Assembly (NCBI GenBank): GCA_938005465.1
Contig: CALLNU010000037.1
Span: 1 to 31,565, forward strand
Reading direction: 5' to 3'
Source: an uncultured Collinsella sp.
GTDB taxonomy: Bacteria > Actinomycetota > Coriobacteriia > Coriobacteriales > Coriobacteriaceae
DNA: 31,565 bases
Shown: positions 17,796-25,276 of the stretch, piece after piece
Numbering within the stretch: position 1 is the first letter of the stretch
How the letters are laid out: each line of letters opens with the position of its first letter
Made by a program: the position numbers and the translations under genes
Notes under the pieces: generated by a model
Seen by the model: the letters and a program-made list of their open reading frames with translations, nothing else
What the model was told of the DNA's origin: nothing
Databases searched by the model: none

Positions 17796-19141
17796 CGGGC
17801 GCCGCCTTCCCCACCTGCACCACGCGCGCTGACGAGGAACACGGGGTTTTGCGCCTTCATAAGATGGTGCGAGCCTACAGCCTCGGCGCGGGCGGCCGAC
17901 ACCTGGCACGCCTCGAACCCCTTAAAGCGCGAACCCGAGAGGAGCGCGCACGCCTCGGTGAGCGTCTCAACGGTGACGCATGGCACGCACAGGCGAACCT
18001 GCGAGTTCTTCTCGAGCGCCGCCTCCACGATGGAGGGAAGCTCGCCCGCGCTCCCGCCGACGAACACGGCGTCGGGGACGGGCAGTTTCGCGAGCGCTTC
18101 GGGGGCGACACCGGGGATCGCATGCACGTTGCCGCACCCGAATGCATCCGCGTTCTCTCGGATGAGCCGCACGCCGGCCGCGTTGCGCTCGACCGCCCAT
18201 ACCGACCCCGTTCGCGCGACGAGCGCCGCCTCAATCGACACGCTCCCCGTGCCGGCGCCGACGTCCCACACGGTGTCGGTCGCGGTAAGGCGCAGCTTCG
18301 CGAGCGCGACGGCGCGCACCTCCTGCTTGGTCATGGGAACGTCGCCGCGGATGAAAAGCTCGTCGGGAATGCCCGAGGAAGCGTACGGCCAGCGGGAGCT
18401 CGCGGCGCGGGATGCGCCCGCAAAGTCCGCCGCGGAAGAAGCCGCCGCGGGCGCGGACGCGCCGGCCGGCGCCTCGGAGGCTGCGCTAGAGCCCACAGGC
18501 GACCCGGCGCCGCCTGCGAACTCGATAAGCATCACGTTCAAGTCGTCGAACGTCTGACCTGCGATTTCACTTGCGGTCGCGCAGGTGATGCGCTCGTTGG
18601 GGTACGACAGGCGCTCGGCCACCGTCACGCGCGCGTCCCCGAAGCCCGCCTGCACAAGCTCGCCCGAAAGCCGCGAGGGGTCGTCCCCGCCCGACGTGGC
18701 GAGGAAGAGCTCGCCTGAGCGCTCGGCCTCGGCCACGATGTCGCACGCCACGCCGTGAGCGCTCGCGAAGCGCCAATCCTGCCATGGACGCGCGAGGCGC
18801 GCGGCGAGATACGACGCTGAGCTTATGCCGGGAATGATGCGCACGTCCACCTGCGCGTCGCCGGAGAGCGCCTCCACCAGGCGGCGCGCGCCGCTGAACA
18901 GCCCCACATCGCCCGTCATCACGACCACGGCGCGCTGCCACGACGCCGCATCGGTGAGCGCGGCGACGATGTCCGCCGTCTTCACGAGCTCGCATCTCAC
19001 CACGTCGGGCGGCACGTCGATGCCGGCAAGCGCGCGATGAGCGCCGATGACCACGTCGGCGATGTCGATCGCGTCGAGCGCCGCGCGCGAGAGCAAGTCG
19101 GGGTTTCCGGGCCCCGCCCCGATGATCGTTACCTTTCGCAT
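17792..19141 (-). CDS. cbiET: Cobalt-precorrin-7 C5-methyltransferase / C15-methyltransferase (decarboxylating), fused
   Basis: Two-domain enzyme, 449 residues. CbiE part (about 1-195): tetrapyrrole methylase opening VTIIGAGPGNPDLLSRAAL, with VVMTGDVGLFSGARRLVE and IPGISSASYLAARL. Then an Ala/Ser-rich linker of about 45 residues (SSAASEAPAGASAPAAA). CbiT part (about 245-449): IPDELFIRGDVPMTKQEVRA, the SAM motif WDVGAGTGSVSIEAAL and FVGGSAGELPSIVE. It methylates C5 and C15 and removes the C12 acetate carboxyl. The ATG at 19141 overlaps the cobJ stop by 13 bases. Confidence 0.95.
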   Translation of the reverse strand: MRKVTIIGAGPGNPDLLSRAALDAIDIADVVIGAHRALAGIDVPPDVVRCELVKTADIVAALTDAASWQRAVVVMTGDVGLFSGARRLVEALSGDAQVDVRIIPGISSASYLAARLARPWQDWRFASAHGVACDIVAEAERSGELFLATSGGDDPSRLSGELVQAGFGDARVTVAERLSYPNERITCATASEIAGQTFDDLNVMLIEFAGGAGSPVGSSAASEAPAGASAPAAASSAADFAGASRAASSRWPYASSGIPDELFIRGDVPMTKQEVRAVALAKLRLTATDTVWDVGAGTGSVSIEAALVARTGSVWAVERNAAGVRLIRENADAFGCGNVHAIPGVAPEALAKLPVPDAVFVGGSAGELPSIVEAALEKNSQVRLCVPCVTVETLTEACALLSGSRFKGFEACQVSAARAEAVGSHHLMKAQNPVFLVSARGAGGEGGAR

Positions 19142-19872
19142 GGAATCTCCCGATACCCGCGCGGCGTGACCATACGGCCGCCTACGAGCTTCGTGTCCGC
19201 GTTGCCGACGAACACGGTGGTGAACATGTCGGCGTCGATCTCCCCCAGCTCGGAGAGCCTGCACATGCCCGACTGCTGCCCCTCGCGCCCGATGTTACGT
19301 ACCCAGCCGCAGAGCGTGTCGGGGGCCTTCCATTCGAGCATAATCTTCGCCGCGCGTGAGAGCCTGTCGGCGCGCTTTCTGCTGCGCGGGTTGTACAAAC
19401 AGATGCAGAAGTCGGCGCTCGCCACGGCGGCGAGCCTGCGCTCGATGACCTCCCATGGCGTGAGCAGGTCGGAGAGCGACACGACCGCGAAGTCGTGGGC
19501 AAGCGGGGCGCCGAGCACCGCCGACCCGCTCTGAGCCGCGGTGGCCCCGGCGATAACTTCCACGTCTACATCGGGGTAGTCCTCCGCAAGCTCCAGCACG
19601 GGGCTCGCCATGCCGTACACGCCCGCGTCGCCGCTGCACACGAGCGCCACGGCTTCTCCACTCTGCGCGCGCGAAAGCGCAAGGCGGCACCGTTCGACCT
19701 CGTGCATCATCGGCGTCGCGAGATGCGCCGCGTCGGGCACGGCGGCGAGCGCGAGCTCCACGTATTTCGTGTAACCCACAACGACGTCGGACGCCTCGAG
19801 CGCACGCCGAGCCGCAATCGTCATGCCGTCGGGGCCGCCCGGGCCGATTCCCACCACGAAGAGCTTTCCCAT
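19129..19872 (-). CDS. cobJ: Cobalt-precorrin-3 C17-methyltransferase (ring contraction)
   Basis: Ring-contracting C17 methylase (CbiH in the anaerobic naming), 247 residues. Tetrapyrrole methylase fold with FVVGIGPGGPDGMTIAARRA, VALVCSGDAGVYGMASPVLE, EVIAGATAAQSGSAVLGAPL and the family end VFVGNADTK. The ATG at 19872 is preferred to an adjacent in-frame GTG at 19875 because AAGGAG is 5 bases before the ATG; it shares one base with the cbiG stop. It would use the product of the CbiL step, whose gene is gutted nearby. Confidence 0.94.
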   Translation of the reverse strand: MGKLFVVGIGPGGPDGMTIAARRALEASDVVVGYTKYVELALAAVPDAAHLATPMMHEVERCRLALSRAQSGEAVALVCSGDAGVYGMASPVLELAEDYPDVDVEVIAGATAAQSGSAVLGAPLAHDFAVVSLSDLLTPWEVIERRLAAVASADFCICLYNPRSRKRADRLSRAAKIMLEWKAPDTLCGWVRNIGREGQQSGMCRLSELGEIDADMFTTVFVGNADTKLVGGRMVTPRGYREIPCER

Positions 19873-21005
19873 CACCGCTCCTTAAACGAAAGTTTAATAG
19901 TTACCTTGGAAAACGCGACGGTCACGCCGCCGTGAGCGAGCTTCGGGAAGATAAGTTTGCCCCCCTCCGCGAGCGCTGCCCGCTCGCACACGTTGTCGAC
20001 CCCCACCGTCGCGCGCACGAAATCAGATGGCGAAACGCTGCCTTCGACCTGCGACAACTCCTCTGCGGAATACGTCGCAAGCGGGATATTGCGCGCGCAG
20101 CAGAAGGCGAGCAGACCCTCCTCGTGCGCCTTCACGTCGATCGTCGCCGCCTCGCGCACGGCCGAAGGCGAGATACCCACCTGCCCGCACGCGAGAAGAA
20201 ACGCCTCCTCGATCGCTTCGGCGCACGCACCGCGACGGCATCCTATGCCCGCAACGATGCAGGGCACGACAAGGCGAAGCGGCTCGGGCGCAGGCGCCTG
20301 CGCCCGCACGCCCGCCGGCTTCCCCGTCTCACCGGCGGGCACGACCTCGCCCGTTGTCTCCGCCGCACGAACGGACGCACCTGCATTCGCGCCAGCGAAC
20401 GGCGACACGACGATATCGGCCCGAGCGCGGTCGGACGCAATGTCAACCCCCTCAGGCGGCTGTCCCGAAATCGGCATGTCGGAATAGAGCGCCACGCGCC
20501 CGCCCGAAAGCAGCCGCGCCGACACTCGCTTGATGGCCTCGGGATTCGAAACGGCGAGCCCCGCACAGCGCGCCCACGTATCCACCGCCCACACGCCGCG
20601 GACGTCGGTCGCCGTGGTGATGACGGGGATGGCCCCTGCCGCGCGTGCCACAGTTTGCGCAAGCTCGTTCGCACCGCCCAAATGCCCCGATAAAAGCGGG
20701 ACGGCAAAGCGCCCCGCCTCGTCGATCGCCACAACCGCGGGATCGTTTGCCTTCGAGGCGACATGCGGCGCGATCGCCCGCACGGCGATGCCCGCCGCGC
20801 CCACGAACAGAAGCGCGTCCGACGCTTCCCACGCGAGCGCCGTCCATGCGCGCAGGTCGGCCTTCCCCTCGCCGAACCCGCGCGAAACGGAAACGTCCCA
20901 GCCAGGGTCGTCTTCACCTGTCTGCGCGCAATCGGAAAGCGCGTGTGCGGTGCGCACCGCCAACGCATACCCCCTCTCAGTGAACGCTATGCAGGAAACC
21001 CTCAT
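19872..21005 (-). CDS. cbiG: Cobalt-precorrin-5A hydrolase
   Basis: Opens the delta-lactone of cobalt-precorrin-5A, releasing acetaldehyde. It has 377 residues. The N-terminal and central CbiG domains carry LLFVGAAGIAVRAIAPHVASK with DPAVVAIDE and LLSGHLGGANELA; the C-terminal CobE-like domain starts VAGIGCRRGACAEAIEEAF. Between them is a proline/alanine-rich insert (about residues 205-245, EVVPAGETGKPAG and APAPEP) longer than needed for a linker. The ATG follows the stop of the cbiL remnant directly (TAGATG). Confidence 0.94.
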   Translation of the reverse strand: MRVSCIAFTERGYALAVRTAHALSDCAQTGEDDPGWDVSVSRGFGEGKADLRAWTALAWEASDALLFVGAAGIAVRAIAPHVASKANDPAVVAIDEAGRFAVPLLSGHLGGANELAQTVARAAGAIPVITTATDVRGVWAVDTWARCAGLAVSNPEAIKRVSARLLSGGRVALYSDMPISGQPPEGVDIASDRARADIVVSPFAGANAGASVRAAETTGEVVPAGETGKPAGVRAQAPAPEPLRLVVPCIVAGIGCRRGACAEAIEEAFLLACGQVGISPSAVREAATIDVKAHEEGLLAFCCARNIPLATYSAEELSQVEGSVSPSDFVRATVGVDNVCERAALAEGGKLIFPKLAHGGVTVAFSKVTIKLSFKER

Positions 21006-21239
21006 CTAGCGCACCACCATCGTCGAGAAGTAGCTGCCCCGATCGGGCACATCGTCGAGCGAGCGGTACACGCGCTCGCCCGGAAGCCCACAGTCCTCTA
21101 CGAGCTCGGCACCGTCGAAGGTGCCCTCCTCGCGAAGGATGCGCTTCGTGTCCGCAAGCGAGCGGCGTGCCTTCATGACCACCTTCGTCCCCGGCCAGCC
21201 GATTGCGCGGCGCACCCCGCACAGCACGCCTTTACTCAT
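21006..21239 (-). pseudogene. cbiL: Internally deleted cobalt-precorrin-2 C20-methyltransferase
   Basis: A 77-codon open frame in the place of cbiL. It opens MSKGVLCGV, as CbiL/CobI proteins do just before their GPG SAM motif, then runs straight into the CbiL C-terminus: WPGTKVVMKARRSL, then LPGERVYRSLDDVP and the hallmark end YFSTMVV. About 150 residues, holding the whole SAM-binding and active-site core, are missing, yet the frame, the overlap with the cbiD stop (8 bases) and the contact with cbiG are kept. The remnant cannot be an active methylase. It may persist for coupling translation from cbiD to cbiG. Alternatives are an assembly collapse or a strain-specific deletion. Confidence 0.85.
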
Positions 21240-22416
21240 ACGTCGCCCCCAATTCCCCGATAACTGCATCGGCGCCCGACGTGCGGAAAAGCTCGCGGCG
21301 CTCGGCGTCGAACACGACCGCGGCGATGTCGCATGCGCCCGCCGCGCGGCGGCGCAACCTGTCCTCGATTGCCGCAGCGAGCGAGGCGCGCGCAGCGTCC
21401 CCCACGCCGGCGGCCTCGATTACCTCGAGCGCCGCCGTGGTCGTGACCGACGACATGATCTCGTGCACGGTCTTCGCGCCCGCGCCGGCCAAGGCCGCGT
21501 GGGCGGCCAGAATCTCCGCGCGGCAGTCGGCGGTACGCGAATGGGTGTCCATGATGCCGCCCGCGACCTTCACCAACTTGCCGATGTGTCCCACAAGAAG
21601 GACATTGGTAAATCCCTCGCGAATGCAGCAATCAATCGCGTCGCCCACAAAGTTGGAGATGAAGACCACCGGCGCACCGTTTAGGTGGAAATGCCCCGAA
21701 ATGAACTGCCCGCCGTAGTTGCCGGGCGTGAGCACGACTCCGCGCCGCCCCATAGCCGCATGCTGCCGGATCTCAAGCTCGATGCTGTCGCGCAAGGCAG
21801 TGAGGCTGCGCGGCTCGACGATGCCCGTCGTGCCCAGGATGGAGATGCCGTCCTTTATCCCCAGGTGCGGGTTGAAGGTCTTTTCGGCAAGGGCAACACC
21901 CTCGGGTACCGAAATCGTCACAGCAATATTTCCAGAAAAGCCGTGCGAGGCGCACACCTCGCGCACCGCCGAAGTTATCGTCGCGCGCGGCGTCGCGTTG
22001 ATGGCGGCCGCCCCCACCGGCTGCTCGAGCCCGGGCAACGTCACGCGCCCCACGCCCACGCCGCCATCGACGGAAACTTCCGATTCGTGCGCGGGCACGT
22101 CCTTGCTGCCCGCAGCACCCGTGCCCGACCCCGCATATTCCACGCGCGCGTACACGAGCACGCCGTCGGTCACATCGGCATCGTCGCCTGCGTCCTTTCG
22201 CACGGCGCACTGGGCGCACCCCTCGCCGATGCATGCGTCGACCACGTTCGCCTCGACGGGCAGCCCGCCGGGGGTGACGATCGACACGCGGCCGACGGGC
22301 TTTCGTGACAAGAGCATCTCGCAGGCCGCCTTCGCCGCGAGCGCGGCGCAGCTCCCCGTGGTGTAGCCGCAGCGCAGGCGGGTCGTCCCGGTATATATGT
22401 AGTGCTCGAAGGCCAC
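21232..22416 (-). CDS. cbiD: Cobalt-precorrin-5B C1-methyltransferase
   Basis: Methylates C1 of the contracted ring. The 394-residue protein begins close to the family motif LRCGYTTGSCAALAAKAA and shows FNPHLGIKDGISILGTTGIV, VVLTPGNYGG and NVLLVGHIGKLVKVAGG. The start is taken as GTG at 22416, one base after the cobM stop; the open frame continues to an ATG at 22584, but that part lies inside cobM and is not family-like. A cysteine-rich stretch, GEGCAQCAVRK, sits at about residues 60-70. Confidence 0.93.
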   Translation of the reverse strand: MAFEHYIYTGTTRLRCGYTTGSCAALAAKAACEMLLSRKPVGRVSIVTPGGLPVEANVVDACIGEGCAQCAVRKDAGDDADVTDGVLVYARVEYAGSGTGAAGSKDVPAHESEVSVDGGVGVGRVTLPGLEQPVGAAAINATPRATITSAVREVCASHGFSGNIAVTISVPEGVALAEKTFNPHLGIKDGISILGTTGIVEPRSLTALRDSIELEIRQHAAMGRRGVVLTPGNYGGQFISGHFHLNGAPVVFISNFVGDAIDCCIREGFTNVLLVGHIGKLVKVAGGIMDTHSRTADCRAEILAAHAALAGAGAKTVHEIMSSVTTTAALEVIEAAGVGDAARASLAAAIEDRLRRRAAGACDIAAVVFDAERRELFRTSGADAVIGELGATYE

Positions 22417-22417
22417 G

Positions 22418-23209
22418 TTAGCTGCTCGCCTTCCGATACCCCGTGGCAAACGAAGGGTCGTAAAGCTTGCTGCGCTCGTACGACTCCGCTTGCGCACCGT
22501 TGTGCGCAAGCCCGCCGCGAGCTCCGAGCACGCGGCCCACCACCACGAGCGCCGTGCGGTCGATGCCCTCTCGCGCGCCCGCATCGGCGAGCGTGCCCAC
22601 TGTGCAGCGCACCACGCGCTCCTCAGGCCAGGTCGCCTTGTACACGAGCGCCGCCGGCTCGTCGGAGCTGCGGCCAGCGGCCAAAAGCTCGGCGGAAAGC
22701 TCGGCGAGCATACCCGAGCTCAGGAAGATGACCATAGTCGAGCCGCTTTCCGCCATGGTGCGCATGCCCTCGCCCGCGGGCATGGGGGTACGTCCGGAAA
22801 GCCGCGTGATCACGACCGACTGGCTGATTCCCGGCAGCGTGTATTCCTGGCGAAGCGCCGCCGCGGCACCGCAAAAGCTCGACACGCCGGGCACCACCTC
22901 GTAGTCCACGCCGCGCACGTCGAGCGCGTCCATCTGCTCCTGGATGGCGCCGTACAGGCACGGGTCGCCCGTGTGCAGGCGCACCACTTCCTCGCCCCGC
23001 GCATCTGCCGCGCACATCACGTCGAGCACTTCCTCCAAGGTCATGTGCGCGCTGTCGTAGACGATGCAGGATTCCTTGCACTCGGCGAGCAGCTCGGGGT
23101 TCACAAGGCTTCCCGCCCAAACGACCACGTCGGCCGCGCGCAGAAGGCGCGCCCCGCGCAGCGTGATAAGGTCGGCGGCGCCCGAGCCTGCGCCAACGAT
23201 ATGAATCAT
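22418..23209 (-). CDS. cobM: Cobalt-precorrin-4 C11-methyltransferase
   Basis: C11 methylase (CbiF in the anaerobic naming), 263 residues, first gene of the leftward operon. Motifs: IHIVGAGSGAADLITLRGA at the start, VVWAGSLVNPELL, VRLHTGDPCLYGAIQEQMD, and VPGVSSFCGAAAALRQEYT. The ATG at 23209 is selected by GGGAAGGGAAGG about 5-10 bases upstream; the open frame extends 48 codons further into the divergent leader. The family end is followed by a tail of about 15 residues. Confidence 0.95.
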   Translation of the reverse strand: MIHIVGAGSGAADLITLRGARLLRAADVVVWAGSLVNPELLAECKESCIVYDSAHMTLEEVLDVMCAADARGEEVVRLHTGDPCLYGAIQEQMDALDVRGVDYEVVPGVSSFCGAAAALRQEYTLPGISQSVVITRLSGRTPMPAGEGMRTMAESGSTMVIFLSSGMLAELSAELLAAGRSSDEPAALVYKATWPEERVVRCTVGTLADAGAREGIDRTALVVVGRVLGARGGLAHNGAQAESYERSKLYDPSFATGYRKASS

Positions 23210-23340
23210 CCGAGCCTTCCCTTCCCGTTTCTCATCGCAACCGTTTACGCCGCCATTCGCGCAGCGGGCAAAACACGGCGCCTGCGGCGGCAATCGGCGC
23301 AAATACGCAGGCAGGAGGCGCAATGCCGCCCGCCCTGGCT
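23210..23340. other. Leader of the leftward operon, no clear riboswitch
   Basis: Between cobM and the rightward promoter. On the minus strand it contains AAGCCAGGGCGG, which is like a B12 box, but the conserved core that should precede it on that strand is absent. I see no open frame of note and no clear terminator here. Confidence 0.4.
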
Positions 23341-23369
23341 TTGACACGTTCACAAGTGCCCACTATCAT
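23341..23369 (+). promoter_or_regulatory. Sigma-70-type promoter of the cobaltochelatase/transport operon
   Basis: TTGACA (23341-23346), a 17-base spacer and TATCAT (23364-23369): a full consensus -35 at ideal spacing with one mismatch in the -10. Transcription would start near 23376, giving a leader of about 290 bases that contains the cobalamin riboswitch. Confidence 0.8.
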
Positions 23370-23440
23370 AGTAAAAGATTCGGCAACGAGCATATGACAA
23401 TCGGATAAAAGGAAATGACCGGCGCGGCGCCCGCACAGCC

Positions 23441-23546
23441 CGCGCTGGCTTGCGGAGGGAACCAGGTGGGAATCCTGGGCAAGGGACATTACTGTATAGG
23501 ACGCGCGGGCGAACCGCCTCGCGCCCCAAGCCAGACTGCTTCGCCT
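23441..23546 (+). ncRNA. Cobalamin riboswitch
   Basis: In order: GGCTTGCGGAGGGAACCAGG, then GGTGGGAATCC, then the ACATTACTGT segment (cf. GCNACTGT), a GC-rich hairpin, and the B12 box AAGCCAGACTGC at 23528-23539. CTGGCTTG (23445-23452) pairs perfectly with CAAGCCAG (23527-23534), closing the core. The layout matches the cobalamin riboswitch family. It lies between a strong promoter and the cbiK-type gene, so it most likely represses the chelatase and transport operon when corrinoid is plentiful. Confidence 0.85.
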
Positions 23547-23552
23547 TTTCCT

Positions 23553-23608
23553 CACGGCATCGCCGTGGCGTTAGCTCCTTGTGAACCCCGAGGGGTGCGC
23601 TTTTCTTT
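23553..23608 (+). terminator. Candidate expression platform of the riboswitch
   Basis: Two hairpins follow the B12 box: CACGGC-ATC-GCCGTG (23553-23567) and ACCCC-GA-GGGGT (23585-23596). The second is followed by GCGC and the T-rich TTTTCTTT (23601-23608). A premature terminator is plausible; the very tight second loop makes this uncertain, and control of translation is the alternative. Confidence 0.4.
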
Positions 23609-23667
23609 CGCTTGTGCCGACAAGCAACTGTCGCCGGGGGACCGGCAAACCGAGGAAAGGAAAAACC

Positions 23668-24594
23668 ATGTCCGACCAGATGTCACGCCGCGGCTTCATG
23701 GGCGCCGCAGCAACCGGAGCCGTCGCGCTCGCCGGAGTCGCGCTCGCGGGCTGCTCCAACATCTCCGCGAGTTCCGAGAAATCGAGTGAAAAGGAGAAGG
23801 CCGTGAAGCCGGTCATCCTCGTCACGAGCTTCGGCACGAGCTACAACGACTCGCGCCACATCACCATCGGCGCCATCGAAGACGCTATCCGCGAGAAGTA
23901 CTGGCAGGACTACGACATCCGCCGCGCCTTCACCGCGCAGATCATCATCGACAAGCTGAAGAAGCGCGACGGCATCACGATCGACAACATGACCGAGGCG
24001 CTCGACCGCTGCGTGGAAGACGGCGTGAAGGAAATTGTCGTGCAGCCGACGCATCTCATGGCTGGCCTGGAATACGCCGACGTGAAAGACGAGCTCGACA
24101 AGTACGCCGACAAGTTCGACAAGATCTCGCTCGGCGACCCGCTGCTCACCTCCGACGACGACTACAAGAAGGTGGCCGCAGCCATTAAGGAGAACATGGC
24201 GTCCTTCGACGACGGCAAGACGGCGCTGTGCCTCATGGGCCACGGCACCGAAGCCGATTCCAACGCCGACTATGCCAAGATGCAGGAAGTGTTCAAGAAC
24301 GAGGGCTTGACGCAGTTCTTCGTCGGCACCGTCGAGGCTGAGCCGACCTGCGAGGATGTTATCGCCGCCGCGAGCACCGCAGGGTACAAGAAGGCCGTGC
24401 TCGCGCCGTTCATGGTGGTCGCGGGCGACCACGCGAACAACGACATGGCAGACGAGACCGACCCCGACAGCTGGGCTGCGAAGTTCGTGGCCGCCGGCTT
24501 CGAAGTGACGTGCCTGCTCCAGGGTCTGGGACAGAACGCCGCGGTCGACGACATCTACGTCTCGCACGTGGACGACGCCATCGCCAAGCTGTAA
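23668..24594 (+). CDS. cbiK: Extracytoplasmic lipoprotein cobaltochelatase, CbiK type
   Basis: Would insert cobalt into sirohydrochlorin, but outside the membrane. The 308 residues begin with a twin-arginine signal (SRRGFMGAAATG, Arg7-Arg8) and a lipobox LAGC with Cys29. The mature part is a CbiK chelatase: VTSFGTSYNDSR, QPTHLMAGLEY (His129), LMGHGTEADSN (His192) and VVAGDHANNDMA (His255). The first and last fit the metal-binding histidines of CbiK. AAAGGA is 5-10 bases before the ATG. Periplasmic CbiK is known from Desulfovibrio. First gene behind the riboswitch and next to an importer, so a role in tetrapyrrole or cobalt capture is as likely as one in synthesis. Confidence 0.9.
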   Translation: MSDQMSRRGFMGAAATGAVALAGVALAGCSNISASSEKSSEKEKAVKPVILVTSFGTSYNDSRHITIGAIEDAIREKYWQDYDIRRAFTAQIIIDKLKKRDGITIDNMTEALDRCVEDGVKEIVVQPTHLMAGLEYADVKDELDKYADKFDKISLGDPLLTSDDDYKKVAAAIKENMASFDDGKTALCLMGHGTEADSNADYAKMQEVFKNEGLTQFFVGTVEAEPTCEDVIAAASTAGYKKAVLAPFMVVAGDHANNDMADETDPDSWAAKFVAAGFEVTCLLQGLGQNAAVDDIYVSHVDDAIAKL

Positions 24595-24603
24595 TCTCGC
24601 CGC

Positions 24604-24675
24604 GCACGGGGGCGCCGGTCGCGTCCCCGTGCAACGGGCATGCGCCTTCCCCGACTGACGGCGCATGCCCGTTGC
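24604..24675 (+). other. Two strong tandem hairpins between cbiK and the lipoprotein gene
   Basis: GCACGGGG (24604-24611) pairs with CCCCGTGC (24625-24632). GCAACGGGCATGCGCC (24631-24646) pairs perfectly over 16 bp with GGCGCATGCCCGTTGC (24660-24675) across a 13-base loop. No T tract follows, so this is more likely an mRNA-stability or partial attenuation element within the operon than a simple terminator. Confidence 0.75.
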
Positions 24676-24738
24676 ATTCGCATCCCGCCCGCCCACCGCA
24701 CGGCGCGGACGGTCGAAGCGATTGAAAGGAACCCCTCC

Positions 24739-25272
24739 ATGTTGAAGAAAACCCTCGCCTTCGCCCTGTCAGCGGCGCTTTTCGCGTTCTCGCTCGCCGG
24801 CTGCGGCGGAAATTCAATCGACAGCGCAAAGGCAAGCGATGCCGATTCCCAGGAAAAGACCGAACAGGCGGCCGATGCGCCCGAGGGCGCAAGCGCTGCC
24901 CCCATCACCGCCGACAAGGTGGCCGACGGCACCTATCCGATCACCGTAGATTCCAGCTCGAACATGTTCAGGATTGTGGACGCCCAGCTCATCGTGGAAA
25001 ACGGCTCCATGCACTGCGTGATGACGCTTTCCGGCACGGGCTACGGCAAGCTCTTCATGGGCACGGGCGACGAGGCTGCCGCCGCGAGCGAGGCCGACTT
25101 CATCCCCTATGTGGAAAACGCGGAAGGCAAGTACACCTACGACGTGCCCGTTGAAGCGCTCGACGAGGACACCGCCTGCGCCGCGTGGAGTATTAGAAAA
25201 GAGCAGTGGTACGACCGCACGCTCGTGTTCGAATCCGCCGGCGTCGATCTGCGCGCCGACGCACTGAAGTAA
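24739..25272 (+). CDS. Small lipoprotein with a beta-rich domain, corrinoid-uptake context
   Basis: 177 residues; signal peptide with lipobox SLAGC (Cys22), then an acidic Ala/Glu-rich linker (about 25-55) and one compact domain, with DGTYPITVDSSSNMF, LTLSGTGYGKLFMG-like (MTLSGTGYGKLFMG) and a C-terminal WYDRTLVFES. I do not know a named function. Its alternating pattern suggests a beta-sandwich, related to the N-terminal domain of the next protein. GAAAGGA about 8 bases upstream selects this ATG over one at 24640. Genes on both sides suggest a surface protein that hands corrinoid or another tetrapyrrole to the importer. Confidence 0.75.
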   Translation: MLKKTLAFALSAALFAFSLAGCGGNSIDSAKASDADSQEKTEQAADAPEGASAAPITADKVADGTYPITVDSSSNMFRIVDAQLIVENGSMHCVMTLSGTGYGKLFMGTGDEAAAASEADFIPYVENAEGKYTYDVPVEALDEDTACAAWSIRKEQWYDRTLVFESAGVDLRADALK

Positions 25273-25276
25273 CGCC

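Noticed and set aside
23210..23345. A second cobalamin riboswitch on the minus strand before cobM
   Set aside because: Only a B12-box-like string is present; the GGTGxAATCC-like core and ACTGT segment are missing upstream on that strand.
23365..23400. A minus-strand promoter for the cobM operon with -10 TATGAT
   Set aside because: The -10 is good but no -35 hexamer lies at 16-18 bases; TTGCCG and TTGTCA are at 10 and 24 bases. Not strong enough to list as a feature.
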